Assembly: GCA_024743215.1 (NCBI GenBank)
Contig: JANSWZ010000001.1
Location: 930,001 to 994,000 of the forward strand
DNA length: 64,000 bases
DNA from: Alphaproteobacteria bacterium
Lineage (GTDB): Bacteria; Pseudomonadota; Alphaproteobacteria; Rhizobiales; GCA-2746425
Direction of reading: 5' to 3'
A program made the translations under genes and the position numbers. Shown here piece after piece: positions 37,845 to 45,093 of this stretch (position 1 is its first letter; each line of letters starts with the position of its first letter). A model generated the notes under the pieces. That model was not told the DNA's origin, made no database searches, and saw only the letters and a program-made list of their open reading frames with translations.

Positions 37845-39041
37845 TTGAAAGATATTGATCTCACAGGTCTGGAGGTCCCAACGGACACCACGACAACACT
37901 GGCGATGCTGGAAAGCAACCCGGCCTCAGTCTATCGCCGCCTTCGACGCGAAACACCAATTGTACGTCTTGCGGCACTGGGGCGCATTGTCTTCAGCAAA
38001 GCCGACGATACGCATTGGATAAAGTCAGATACCGAACATTTTGGTTGCTACGACACGACCACGCCGATGCAGCGTGCGTTCCGTGGTCACACATTGATGC
38101 GGAAAGATGGGCCGGAGCATTTGAGGGAACGCCATACAATGGCTGGCGCGTTTACCGCTGACACCATCTCAAGCCACTGGCGACCAGAGTTTGAGAACAT
38201 TGTTGATGAACTTCTGGACGGATTACCAAAACATGGCACTGTCGACTTGTTCACCGCGTTCGCAAATCCACTTGCGGCCCGCTATGTAAAGCTGGTTCTT
38301 GGGCTGGAAAGCGCAACGGAAGAGCAGCTTCTTGATTGGGCACCAACTCTGATCCGGGGCGCGATGAATGCTCAGTTCCACGCTGATGTATTTGCGCGCT
38401 GCGATACAGCGAATGACGACATGGATGCGTGTTTTCAGGACATGGCGCACAAACACCGGCAAACGCCGAACTGTTCGGCCCTGTCAGAAATGGTGAATGC
38501 GGATGAACCTCTGCCATTCAGTCAGATTGGAACCAATATGCGGGTCTGTATTGCTGGCTCGTTGGTTGAAAGTCGGGATGGCTTTCTCTCCACGCTGATT
38601 GGCATTTTAAGTGATCGGGACCAGAAACAGTTTTGTGTGGAGACAAATGCATGGCGCGCGGCCTGCGAGGAAGGGTTGAGATGGATCGCACCCATTCAGG
38701 CCAATGCAAGAGTGGTGCTCAAATCAACCGTAATACGCGGCTATCGCATTCCCGAAGGTGAGACGATCATGGTGCTGCAAGCTTCAGCGAACCATGATGA
38801 AGACATCTGGGATGAACCCGACCAATTTGATGCACGCCGGACGATCAAACCCAATCAGACATTTGGAAACGGGCCCCATAAATGCCTCGGCTCCGATCTC
38901 TATAAGGTGTTGATTGCGGATGTGGTTCTACCCAGACTGTTTGAGCGATTTCCTCAGATTTCACTGCAAAAGCCAACAGACATTACCTTCCACGGCTTTG
39001 CTTTTCGTGGTCCGAAATCCTGCTGCGTTCAACTTGGATGA
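37845..39041 (+). CDS. Cytochrome P450
   Basis: A 398-residue soluble class I-type P450. The haem loop FGNGPHKCLGSDL is near residue 345, the K-helix E-x-x-R is in EEGLRWIAPIQ near residue 273, and PDQFDARR supplies the meander. The I-helix reads IAGSLVESRDGFLST near residue 232, so the usual acid-Thr pair is replaced by E-S-R-D, as in the EPRD-type P450s. The substrate is unknown, and no ferredoxin or reductase gene is nearby. It starts with TTG 7 nt after AGGG. It is convergent with dusA. Confidence 0.92.
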   Translation: MKDIDLTGLEVPTDTTTTLAMLESNPASVYRRLRRETPIVRLAALGRIVFSKADDTHWIKSDTEHFGCYDTTTPMQRAFRGHTLMRKDGPEHLRERHTMAGAFTADTISSHWRPEFENIVDELLDGLPKHGTVDLFTAFANPLAARYVKLVLGLESATEEQLLDWAPTLIRGAMNAQFHADVFARCDTANDDMDACFQDMAHKHRQTPNCSALSEMVNADEPLPFSQIGTNMRVCIAGSLVESRDGFLSTLIGILSDRDQKQFCVETNAWRAACEEGLRWIAPIQANARVVLKSTVIRGYRIPEGETIMVLQASANHDEDIWDEPDQFDARRTIKPNQTFGNGPHKCLGSDLYKVLIADVVLPRLFERFPQISLQKPTDITFHGFAFRGPKSCCVQLG

Positions 39042-39104
39042 TAGCATCCACAAACCAGTCCAAGCCTTGTCTGATTGGGCCTCTTCTAACCTTTTGACCC
39101 GGCA

Positions 39105-40133
39105 TCAAGCCGACACAAACAGCTCAGTTTTATCGTGAATTCTCTGTTGCTCGGCAAGCATGACAGCCAGAGCAGCCTCAACCACTTCTATGCCCGCATT
39201 TGGTTTGACAGCTTCGGTGCTGAGGATTTGCCGATAGCGGCGGGCGCCTGGCGCGCCATGAAACAGCCCGATCATATGCCGTGTGATCTGATGCAGCCGA
39301 CCACCGGCCTCCAGATGCTGCTCGATGATGGGATACATTTTGCGAACGGCTCCATGCAGGTCTTCCGGCATTGCGGGGGCACCATAAATTTGGTGATCTA
39401 CCTGGCATAAGATCGCAGGTTGATGATAGGCGACCCGGCCCATCATCACGCCATCCACATGCTTTAGATGAGCTTTTACTTCAGCCAGACTGCCAACGCC
39501 CCCATTGATGCCAATGAAGACATCGCCCAGTCGCTGTTTCAATCGGTAGACACGATCATAATCCAAAGGCGGGATGTCCCTGTTTTCCTTCGGAGACAAA
39601 CCGTCGAGCCAGGCTTTGCGGGCATGGACCCAAATCGCATCCACACCCTGATCAAGACAGGCATCAGCCAGTGCATCCAAAGCGATCTCGATGTCCTGAT
39701 CATCTACCCCGAGACGGCATTTCACCGTGACTGGCATGTCGACGACCTGTTTCATGGCCTCAACACATTGTGCAACGAGGTTTGGAGACTTCATGAGGCA
39801 AGCCCCAAATATTCCCGATTGCACCCGGTCTGACGGGCAGCCGACATTCAGGTTTATCTCATCATAGCCATAATCAGATGCGATTTTTGCCGCTTCTGCC
39901 AGCTTCGCAGGGTCTGATCCGCCAAGCTGGAGAGCCACCGGTTGCTGACCATAGGGAATACTGAGATGGCGATCACGATCACCATGCAGGATAGCGTCGG
40001 CCACAACCATTTCCGTATACAATAAAGCTTCCTGCGACAGGACGCGATGAAATGACCGGCACCAGCGGTCCGTCCAATCCATCATGGGGGCGATGGAGAA
40101 TTTGTGGCTGTATGTCAGCTTGTTTGTTGGCAC
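39105..40133 (-). CDS. dusA: tRNA-dihydrouridine(20/20a) synthase
   Basis: FMN enzyme that reduces uridines in the tRNA D-loop. Features: FSIAPMMDWTDRWCR at the N-terminus, LNVGCPSDRVQSGIFGACLM with the catalytic Cys in GACL, MPVTVKCRLGVDDQD, WVHARKAWLDGLSPKENR in part (the DusA lysine/arginine signature), and GINGGVGS. From GTG 40133 it has 342 residues; a TTG ten codons earlier (40163) is also possible. It is convergent with the P450 gene, with 63 bp between the stops. Confidence 0.93.
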   Translation of the reverse strand: MPTNKLTYSHKFSIAPMMDWTDRWCRSFHRVLSQEALLYTEMVVADAILHGDRDRHLSIPYGQQPVALQLGGSDPAKLAEAAKIASDYGYDEINLNVGCPSDRVQSGIFGACLMKSPNLVAQCVEAMKQVVDMPVTVKCRLGVDDQDIEIALDALADACLDQGVDAIWVHARKAWLDGLSPKENRDIPPLDYDRVYRLKQRLGDVFIGINGGVGSLAEVKAHLKHVDGVMMGRVAYHQPAILCQVDHQIYGAPAMPEDLHGAVRKMYPIIEQHLEAGGRLHQITRHMIGLFHGAPGARRYRQILSTEAVKPNAGIEVVEAALAVMLAEQQRIHDKTELFVSA

Positions 40134-40409
40134 ACCTGATCCTCTCGCCCGTGCCACTTGCAAGCAAGCACGGCCATCATCTTCTTGAGTGGTTCATATC
40201 AAAGAAGGGCAAGTTTCGCTATAAGCAAAGCTCGGGTACCTTTGAACCCATCATCTTGTGATAGCGGTGATGCGGATGCTTGGATGAATGCGTACGCGAC
40301 ACGCACCAAAGCTGATTGCACCCAACGGTGGAGCGCTTTTTTTGTCAACCAGCGTCGACTGCCAGAAGTTCCGCAAATACCGGCGCAAACATGCATGTGC
40401 TAGCGTATT

Positions 40410-41345
40410 TCAGTCAGCATCATCCGCCTGCATCTTCCGCGTTGCCAGGATCTTGCGATCGCGTAAAGTTTGTTTTTTGGGGATGTCCTTCACCGGCGTA
40501 TGCGTGCACAGCCATTCATGGATTTCCGTTGCTTGCTGTGGGCTCCAATCATAGTCGGTCTTCGCCTCCGCTCCCATCCGTCGCATCATGGGACCCAGTT
40601 GATCAACGAAACACTGAAAGCCACCTTTCGCATTAAGATGGGCTGTCATGAACGGACCGATTGAGGCCCACCTTAGGGCCAACCCATCGGTCATGACACG
40701 GTCAACATCCTCAGCGGTACAATATCCTTCACCGATCAAATGCATGGCTTCGGCAACAAGGGTATATTGCAAGCGATTGAGTAAGAAACCCTCAATCTCC
40801 TTCTTCACGACGACCGGTGCCATTCCGGAAGCAGTGAGCAATTCGTGGGCGGCATCAATAGTCTTTTGGCTGGTAATCCCTGAACCGCACAGCTCAACAA
40901 GCGGGATGTGTGAGGGTGGATTGACGGGGTGGGCAACCAACGCTCGTTCCGGGTTTGCAAAGTCGGTCAAAAATGTCGAGCCCGGGAGCGCTGACGTGGA
41001 TGAGGCTAAAATAGCATCGGGAGACGCACTTTGAGCGATCTCAGAAAAGGCTTTGCGCTTTACATCGACATCTTCCCGCACGCTTTCCTGGACGTAGTAT
41101 GCGCCTTCGACGGCCGCAGCAATTGAAGGCGCATCAGTGATCCGATCCGCAGCTTCATAGGCGCTGGCGCCGGTCGGCATGCTGGCTTCCAGGTCGGCTA
41201 TGATCTGACGTGCACGGGGCAGCGCAACGTTACTGACAACATCAGGCTGCGCATCATGAAGCGATACATCATGGCCTGCCCGTGCAAACACAGCAGCCCA
41301 GGCCTGGCCGACAGTGCCAGCCCCAATACAAGCGATTTTAGCCAT
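40410..41345 (-). CDS. 3-hydroxyacyl-CoA dehydrogenase family protein (carnitine / L-gulonate dehydrogenase-like)
   Basis: 311 residues with an N-terminal NAD-binding Rossmann fold (IACIGAGTVGQAWAAVFARAG, residues 4-24) and a C-terminal 3-HCDH domain with FLLNRLQYTLVAEAMHLI and GPFMTAHLNAKGG. The catalytic His is in VAHPVNPPSHIPLVEL near residue 135. The closest functional relatives I can name are L-carnitine dehydrogenase and lambda-crystallin/L-gulonate 3-dehydrogenase, which oxidise small 3-hydroxy acids without CoA. It is the last gene of the leftward catabolic operon, 20 nt after the lyase gene. The likely role is oxidation of a hydroxy acid from the pathway. Confidence 0.88.
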   Translation of the reverse strand: MAKIACIGAGTVGQAWAAVFARAGHDVSLHDAQPDVVSNVALPRARQIIADLEASMPTGASAYEAADRITDAPSIAAAVEGAYYVQESVREDVDVKRKAFSEIAQSASPDAILASSTSALPGSTFLTDFANPERALVAHPVNPPSHIPLVELCGSGITSQKTIDAAHELLTASGMAPVVVKKEIEGFLLNRLQYTLVAEAMHLIGEGYCTAEDVDRVMTDGLALRWASIGPFMTAHLNAKGGFQCFVDQLGPMMRRMGAEAKTDYDWSPQQATEIHEWLCTHTPVKDIPKKQTLRDRKILATRKMQADDAD

Positions 41346-41365
41346 TAAAAATTCCCCTCACCCGG

Positions 41366-42232
41366 TTAGTCACGCGCCCATTTCTTCTCGAAATCCCAGA
41401 CCTCTTGAAAACCAATCAACTGATTAAACTCAGCAAAGTCAAACAACTCCAGATTGGGCGAATTTGAAGTCCCTTCGGTTTTGAGAACCTTCAGAGCGTG
41501 CTCAGCTGCAGCCGCGGCAGCAAGGCCTGTAATTGAAGGAAAAATGGCCATCTGGTAGCCGATTTCTTCGAGTTGGCTGGCAGAGCGGATGGGTGTTTTG
41601 CCGCCATCGGCCATGTTGGCCATCATAGGCTTTTCAATACGGGAACAAGCGTCACGCATTTCCGCTTCGCTCTCCAACGCTTCGACAAACACGACATCGG
41701 CCCCAGCATCCTGAAACGCCAGTCCTCGTGCAACTGCGCCATCATAACCCTCAACTTGCCGCGCATCAGTGCGCGCAATAATGAGGGTTTCTTCGGGATT
41801 GGCGCGCGCAGCGCATGCAACCTTGATTTTATCAAGCATATCCTGAAGTGGGATCACGCGCTTGTTGGGCGTATGACCGCATTTTTTCGGAAACTCCTGA
41901 TCTTCAATCTGGATCGCGATGGCGCCTGCCTGCTCGTATCCCCGAATTGTGTGATCCACGTTCAAAAGCCCACCATAGCCAGTGTCAGCATCGGCGATAA
42001 CACTTGCATTGACCGTCCGGCAAAGTGTTGCAACCCGCTCGCGCATCTCGGTGTATGTGGTAATCCCGGCATCGGGCAGACCCTGCGCAGATGCGGTGCC
42101 CCAAAAGCCTGACGAATAGACGAAGTCAAAACCAACCTTGTTGGCTACAACCGCCGTAATCATGTCATGAATACCGGGTGCGGCGACAAATTTTCCGGCG
42201 TCCAGCGCCTTCCTCAGACTGGGCCGGGTCAT
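41366..42232 (-). CDS. Isocitrate lyase / PEP mutase family C-C lyase
   Basis: 288 residues, a compact TIM-barrel lyase. Features: PGIHDMITA near residue 19, ADADTGYGG at 80-88 (Mg-binding Asp), IEDQEFPKKCGH at 109-120 with the catalytic Cys at 118, and IIARTDAR. The KKCGH loop marks true lyases (2-methylisocitrate lyase, 2,3-dimethylmalate lyase) rather than PEP mutases. No prpC or prpD gene is present, so methylcitrate cycling is unlikely. Behind an aconitase-type hydratase and an amidase it is best read as a malate- or alkylmalate-cleaving lyase. Its start overlaps the amidase stop by 4 nt. Confidence 0.88.
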   Translation of the reverse strand: MTRPSLRKALDAGKFVAAPGIHDMITAVVANKVGFDFVYSSGFWGTASAQGLPDAGITTYTEMRERVATLCRTVNASVIADADTGYGGLLNVDHTIRGYEQAGAIAIQIEDQEFPKKCGHTPNKRVIPLQDMLDKIKVACAARANPEETLIIARTDARQVEGYDGAVARGLAFQDAGADVVFVEALESEAEMRDACSRIEKPMMANMADGGKTPIRSASQLEEIGYQMAIFPSITGLAAAAAAEHALKVLKTEGTSNSPNLELFDFAEFNQLIGFQEVWDFEKKWARD

Positions 42233-42870
42233 TTTGATGCTCCGATTTTACTCAAATAATCCACAATCGTACCTTCACTTTCGACGTCACCATATTTTGC
42301 ATCCATATCAAACAGATTGGCCTCGTGTGGAGCGCTGTGCCGGTCGCCGACACCTTCCCGGGCAATAATGGGAATGAAGCCGTAAGAGCTGCAATCCACG
42401 CATGTAGCGCGGACGCATCCGCTGGTGCTCAGACCCGTATGAATCAATGTATCAATGCCCCATGTTGTCAGCGTCGAGGCGAGTGAAGTTCCAAAAAAAG
42501 CGCTGGGGTATTGCTTGGAGATAACAAGTTCTTCAGCGCCAACTTCAAGCCCATCGGGCCAATTGCCCATGGGGTTGCCACTTACGAAATTACGAAGCGG
42601 CTTGGCTTTTTGGAAAAACCGTCCCCCATCCAGACCATCATGCTGATAAGTGACATTGGTATAGATCACCGGGACCTTGTTGGCGCGAGCGACCTCTCGA
42701 ATACGCAGTGCGGAACTTAACGCATCTTCCACGCCCGCATAGAGTTCACACTCTGGATCAAAATAGGCCTGGACAAAGTCAATCATGATCAGTGCAGGCC
42801 TGGTGCCGAACCCGATGCGGTTGCCATAGGCGCGCCGATAATTCTCTTTTAGCTCTGCTGTATCATTCAT
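42229..42870 (-). CDS. Isochorismatase-family amidase (N-carbamoylsarcosine / maleamate amidase-like)
   Basis: 213 residues of the cysteine hydrolase fold with a visible Asp31 (in LIMIDFVQAYF), Lys119 (in ISKQYPSAFFGT) and Cys152 (in TGLSTSGCVRAT) triad. RIGFGTRPALIMID at 18-31 and the C-terminal REGVGDR with NLFDMDAKYGDVES recall N-carbamoylsarcosine amidohydrolase very closely in pattern, and also maleamate amidase NicF. It releases ammonia from a carbamoyl or amide acid. The HyuAB genes across the divergent promoter would make such a product. It lies 13 nt after leuD and overlaps the lyase gene by 4 nt. Confidence 0.88.
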   Translation of the reverse strand: MNDTAELKENYRRAYGNRIGFGTRPALIMIDFVQAYFDPECELYAGVEDALSSALRIREVARANKVPVIYTNVTYQHDGLDGGRFFQKAKPLRNFVSGNPMGNWPDGLEVGAEELVISKQYPSAFFGTSLASTLTTWGIDTLIHTGLSTSGCVRATCVDCSSYGFIPIIAREGVGDRHSAPHEANLFDMDAKYGDVESEGTIVDYLSKIGASK

Positions 42871-42883
42871 CTCAGATATGGCC

Positions 42884-43510
42884 TCATTTCTCAGGTTTAG
42901 CTAACTGGTCGGCACGACCGACAATCCAAGGTGTTTGTGCTTTGCGCTCTGCTTCGAAAGCCTCAATTGCCTGACTGTCTTCGGCAAGAACCATCTCAAT
43001 TTCATCAAGTCCCAGAAGCAGCGCCCGCTTGCCATACGGATCAACAGAAAATTTGATCTCTGCGCCGGATTGAAGACGAAGGTGCTGGGCGGACAGATCG
43101 ACAAAAATTTCTTCTTGTCCAAGTGACGCGGCCTCGACTGCCGACATCTCATCGCCATCCAACTGAATGGGCAGCACGCCATTTTTAAAGCAATTGGAGA
43201 AGAATATTTCACCAAAGCTGCGCGCAATCACGCATCGAATGCCGAGATCAACCAAAGCCCATACGGCTTGTTCCCGACTTGATCCAATGCCGAAGTTCAG
43301 TCCCGCCACCAGAATTTTTGCCGTATTGAAAGGCGCTTGATCAAGAATGAAGTCAGACTTGAGCCCCCGACGTTTCTCGCTAAAGGCGTATTTTCCCAAA
43401 CCCTTTTTTTCCAGAATCAGGAGAAACCGTGCGGGGAAAATAATGTCGGTATCAACGTTGTTCGACAAGAGAGGTGCCGCAACGCTGGAGAATGGTGTCA
43501 GTTGTTCCAT
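42884..43510 (-). CDS. leuD: Aconitase-family hydratase small subunit (LeuD-like paralogue)
   Basis: 208 residues of the swivel domain: NNVDTDIIFPARFL near residue 17 and a phosphate/substrate loop written FGIGSSREQAVWAL where true LeuD has FGCGSSREHAPWAL. So the Cys and His of the loop are changed while SSRE is kept. With the neighbouring LeuC-like subunit it should hydrate or isomerise a small dicarboxylate. Leucine biosynthesis is less likely: leuA and leuB are not here and the genes sit in a LacI-controlled catabolic operon. Maleate, citraconate or dimethylmaleate hydratase are better analogues. Confidence 0.85.
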   Translation of the reverse strand: MEQLTPFSSVAAPLLSNNVDTDIIFPARFLLILEKKGLGKYAFSEKRRGLKSDFILDQAPFNTAKILVAGLNFGIGSSREQAVWALVDLGIRCVIARSFGEIFFSNCFKNGVLPIQLDGDEMSAVEAASLGQEEIFVDLSAQHLRLQSGAEIKFSVDPYGKRALLLGLDEIEMVLAEDSQAIEAFEAERKAQTPWIVGRADQLAKPEK

Positions 43511-43515
43511 TACGC

Positions 43516-44919
43516 TTAAATCAACTCTCTCACATCCGTCAGACGGCCGGTTACAGCCGCCGCTGCGGCCATTTGCGGACTCATCAAATGCGTGCGCCCA
43601 CCAAGTCCCTGGCGTCCTTCGAAATTGCGGTTCGATGTTGACGCGCAGCGCTCGCCTTCAGACAATCGATCATCATTCATACCAACGCACATGGAACAAC
43701 CGGCGTCACGCCATTCAAATCCAGCGTCACGAAAAATGACATCCAAACCCTCCGCCTCCGCCGCGATCCGGGTTGTGGCGGAACCCGGCACAACAATGGC
43801 TGATACTCCCTGCGCAACTGCCCGGTCTTTCACTACAGAGGCTGCAGACCGCAGGTCTTCCAACCGTCCGTTTGTACACGAGCCTATAAAGACCCGCTCA
43901 ATTGTCACATCCTCCAACGCAGTGCCCGGCGACAGCGCCATATAGGACAGGCTTTTTGTCAACCGCTCGCGTTGCAACCGATCCGGCTCGTCATGGGGAT
44001 CAGGAATTTTGCCAGTAACCGGCAGCGTCTGATCCGGGCTCGTGCCCCAGGATATCTGAGGGGCCAGATCTGACACATTCAGGCTTACTTCCCGCTCAAA
44101 AATCGCATCGCTGTCGCTTTTCATGTTGGCCCAGTCAGCGATTGCTGCCTGCCAATTCGCTCCTTGAGGGGCGAGTGCACGGCCCTTTACGTAGTCAATG
44201 GTCTTGTCATCAACTGCGACCAGCCCCACGCGGCTCCCTGCTTCGATGGCCATGTTGCATAATGTCATCCGGGCCTCCATCGACATCGCATCAACCGCGG
44301 ACCCGGCGAACTCGAGTGCATAGCCAATGCCGCCGCCGGCGCCGATCTGCGCAATCAGTGCAAGAAGAACATCCTTGACCGTGATACCTTTGCCCATGGT
44401 GCCATCAAGAATTACGCGCATACTCTTTTGTTTATGCTGCCGAAGCGTCTGCGTGGCAAAAACCATGGCGCATTCACTGGCTCCGATCCCGAAAGCGATG
44501 GATCCGAAAGCGCCGTGTGTGCAGGTGTGACTATCACCGCAAACCAGGATTGTGCCCGGCAGCGTGAAACCCAACTCCGGGCCAATGACATGCACGATTC
44601 CGTGTCGGTCATCATCCACTGGAATATATGGCATGGCGTGATGAGCCGTATTTTTTTTCAATCGCGCGATCTGCCTCGCGGCCAGACTCTCTGCCAACAT
44701 GTTGTCGCGGTGTTTGGTGGGAATTGCGTGGTCAGCGACGGCAATATGAGCCTCCGGGCACCGCACTTTCCATTGCTTTTCCTCCAGAATTGCGAAGGCT
44801 TGCGGGCTGGAAACCTCTTGCACCAAATGACGATCAACATAAATAAGTGCGTCGCCACCTGGATAGGTTTTCACCACATGCGATGCCCAGATTTTATCGT
44901 ACAAGGTCTGCCCTGCCAT
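43516..44919 (-). CDS. leuC: Aconitase-family hydratase large subunit (LeuC-like paralogue)
   Basis: 467 residues from ATG 44919 (the open frame continues 20 codons upstream). It has TLYDKIWASHVV, YVDRHLVQEV, GDSHTCTHGAFGSIAFGIGASE and the 4Fe-4S cysteines in FIGSCTNGRLEDL and GCSMCVGMNDD. Compared with standard LeuC, the segment after GIGASE reads CAMVFATQTL rather than VEHVLATQTL, so this is a diverged copy. It is the first gene of a leftward operon leuC-leuD-amidase-lyase-dehydrogenase with gaps of at most 20 nt, driven by the promoter at 45012-45040, which overlaps a LacI-type operator. The likely role is hydration of a maleate-type acid. Confidence 0.86.
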   Translation of the reverse strand: MAGQTLYDKIWASHVVKTYPGGDALIYVDRHLVQEVSSPQAFAILEEKQWKVRCPEAHIAVADHAIPTKHRDNMLAESLAARQIARLKKNTAHHAMPYIPVDDDRHGIVHVIGPELGFTLPGTILVCGDSHTCTHGAFGSIAFGIGASECAMVFATQTLRQHKQKSMRVILDGTMGKGITVKDVLLALIAQIGAGGGIGYALEFAGSAVDAMSMEARMTLCNMAIEAGSRVGLVAVDDKTIDYVKGRALAPQGANWQAAIADWANMKSDSDAIFEREVSLNVSDLAPQISWGTSPDQTLPVTGKIPDPHDEPDRLQRERLTKSLSYMALSPGTALEDVTIERVFIGSCTNGRLEDLRSAASVVKDRAVAQGVSAIVVPGSATTRIAAEAEGLDVIFRDAGFEWRDAGCSMCVGMNDDRLSEGERCASTSNRNFEGRQGLGGRTHLMSPQMAAAAAVTGRLTDVRELI

Positions 44920-44997
44920 CGAATCTACATCTTTCTTTGTGTGATCGGCTTTGCTTACCCGGAGCGGAATCAAATGCATATCGGGTCGAATTTTCGA

Positions 44998-45026
44998 TTG
45001 AACTTTTGAAGATGATACTGTTTAAT
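44998..45026 (+). promoter_or_regulatory. Promoter for hyuA-hyuB
   Basis: TTGAAC (44998-45003), a 17-nt spacer and TTTAAT (45021-45026) form a good sigma-70 promoter pointing at hyuA. The palindromic operator begins on the last base of the -10 box, where a bound repressor would block transcription. Functional proof is lacking. Confidence 0.65.
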
Positions 45027-45040
45027 GAATACGTATTCAA
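45012..45040 (-). promoter_or_regulatory. Promoter for the leuC-leuD-amidase-lyase-dehydrogenase operon
   Basis: On the minus strand TTGAAT (45040-45035), a 17-nt spacer and TATCAT (45017-45012) form a promoter facing leuC. Its -35 box and spacer contain the operator 45026-45039, so the same bound repressor would silence both divergent promoters. Confidence 0.65.
45026..45039. promoter_or_regulatory. LacI-type operator, copy A
   Basis: TGAATACGTATTCA is a perfect 14-bp palindrome with the central CG typical of LacI/PurR-family operators. It lies between divergent leuC and hyuA and overlaps both promoters. The identical 14-mer recurs at 50090-50103 next to the lacI-type gene that probably encodes its repressor. 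Confidence 0.82.
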
Positions 45041-45093
45041 GAGTTAAACGCTCTCCATATTCCAAGAGCAATGAAACGGCGGGAGAAATTATT

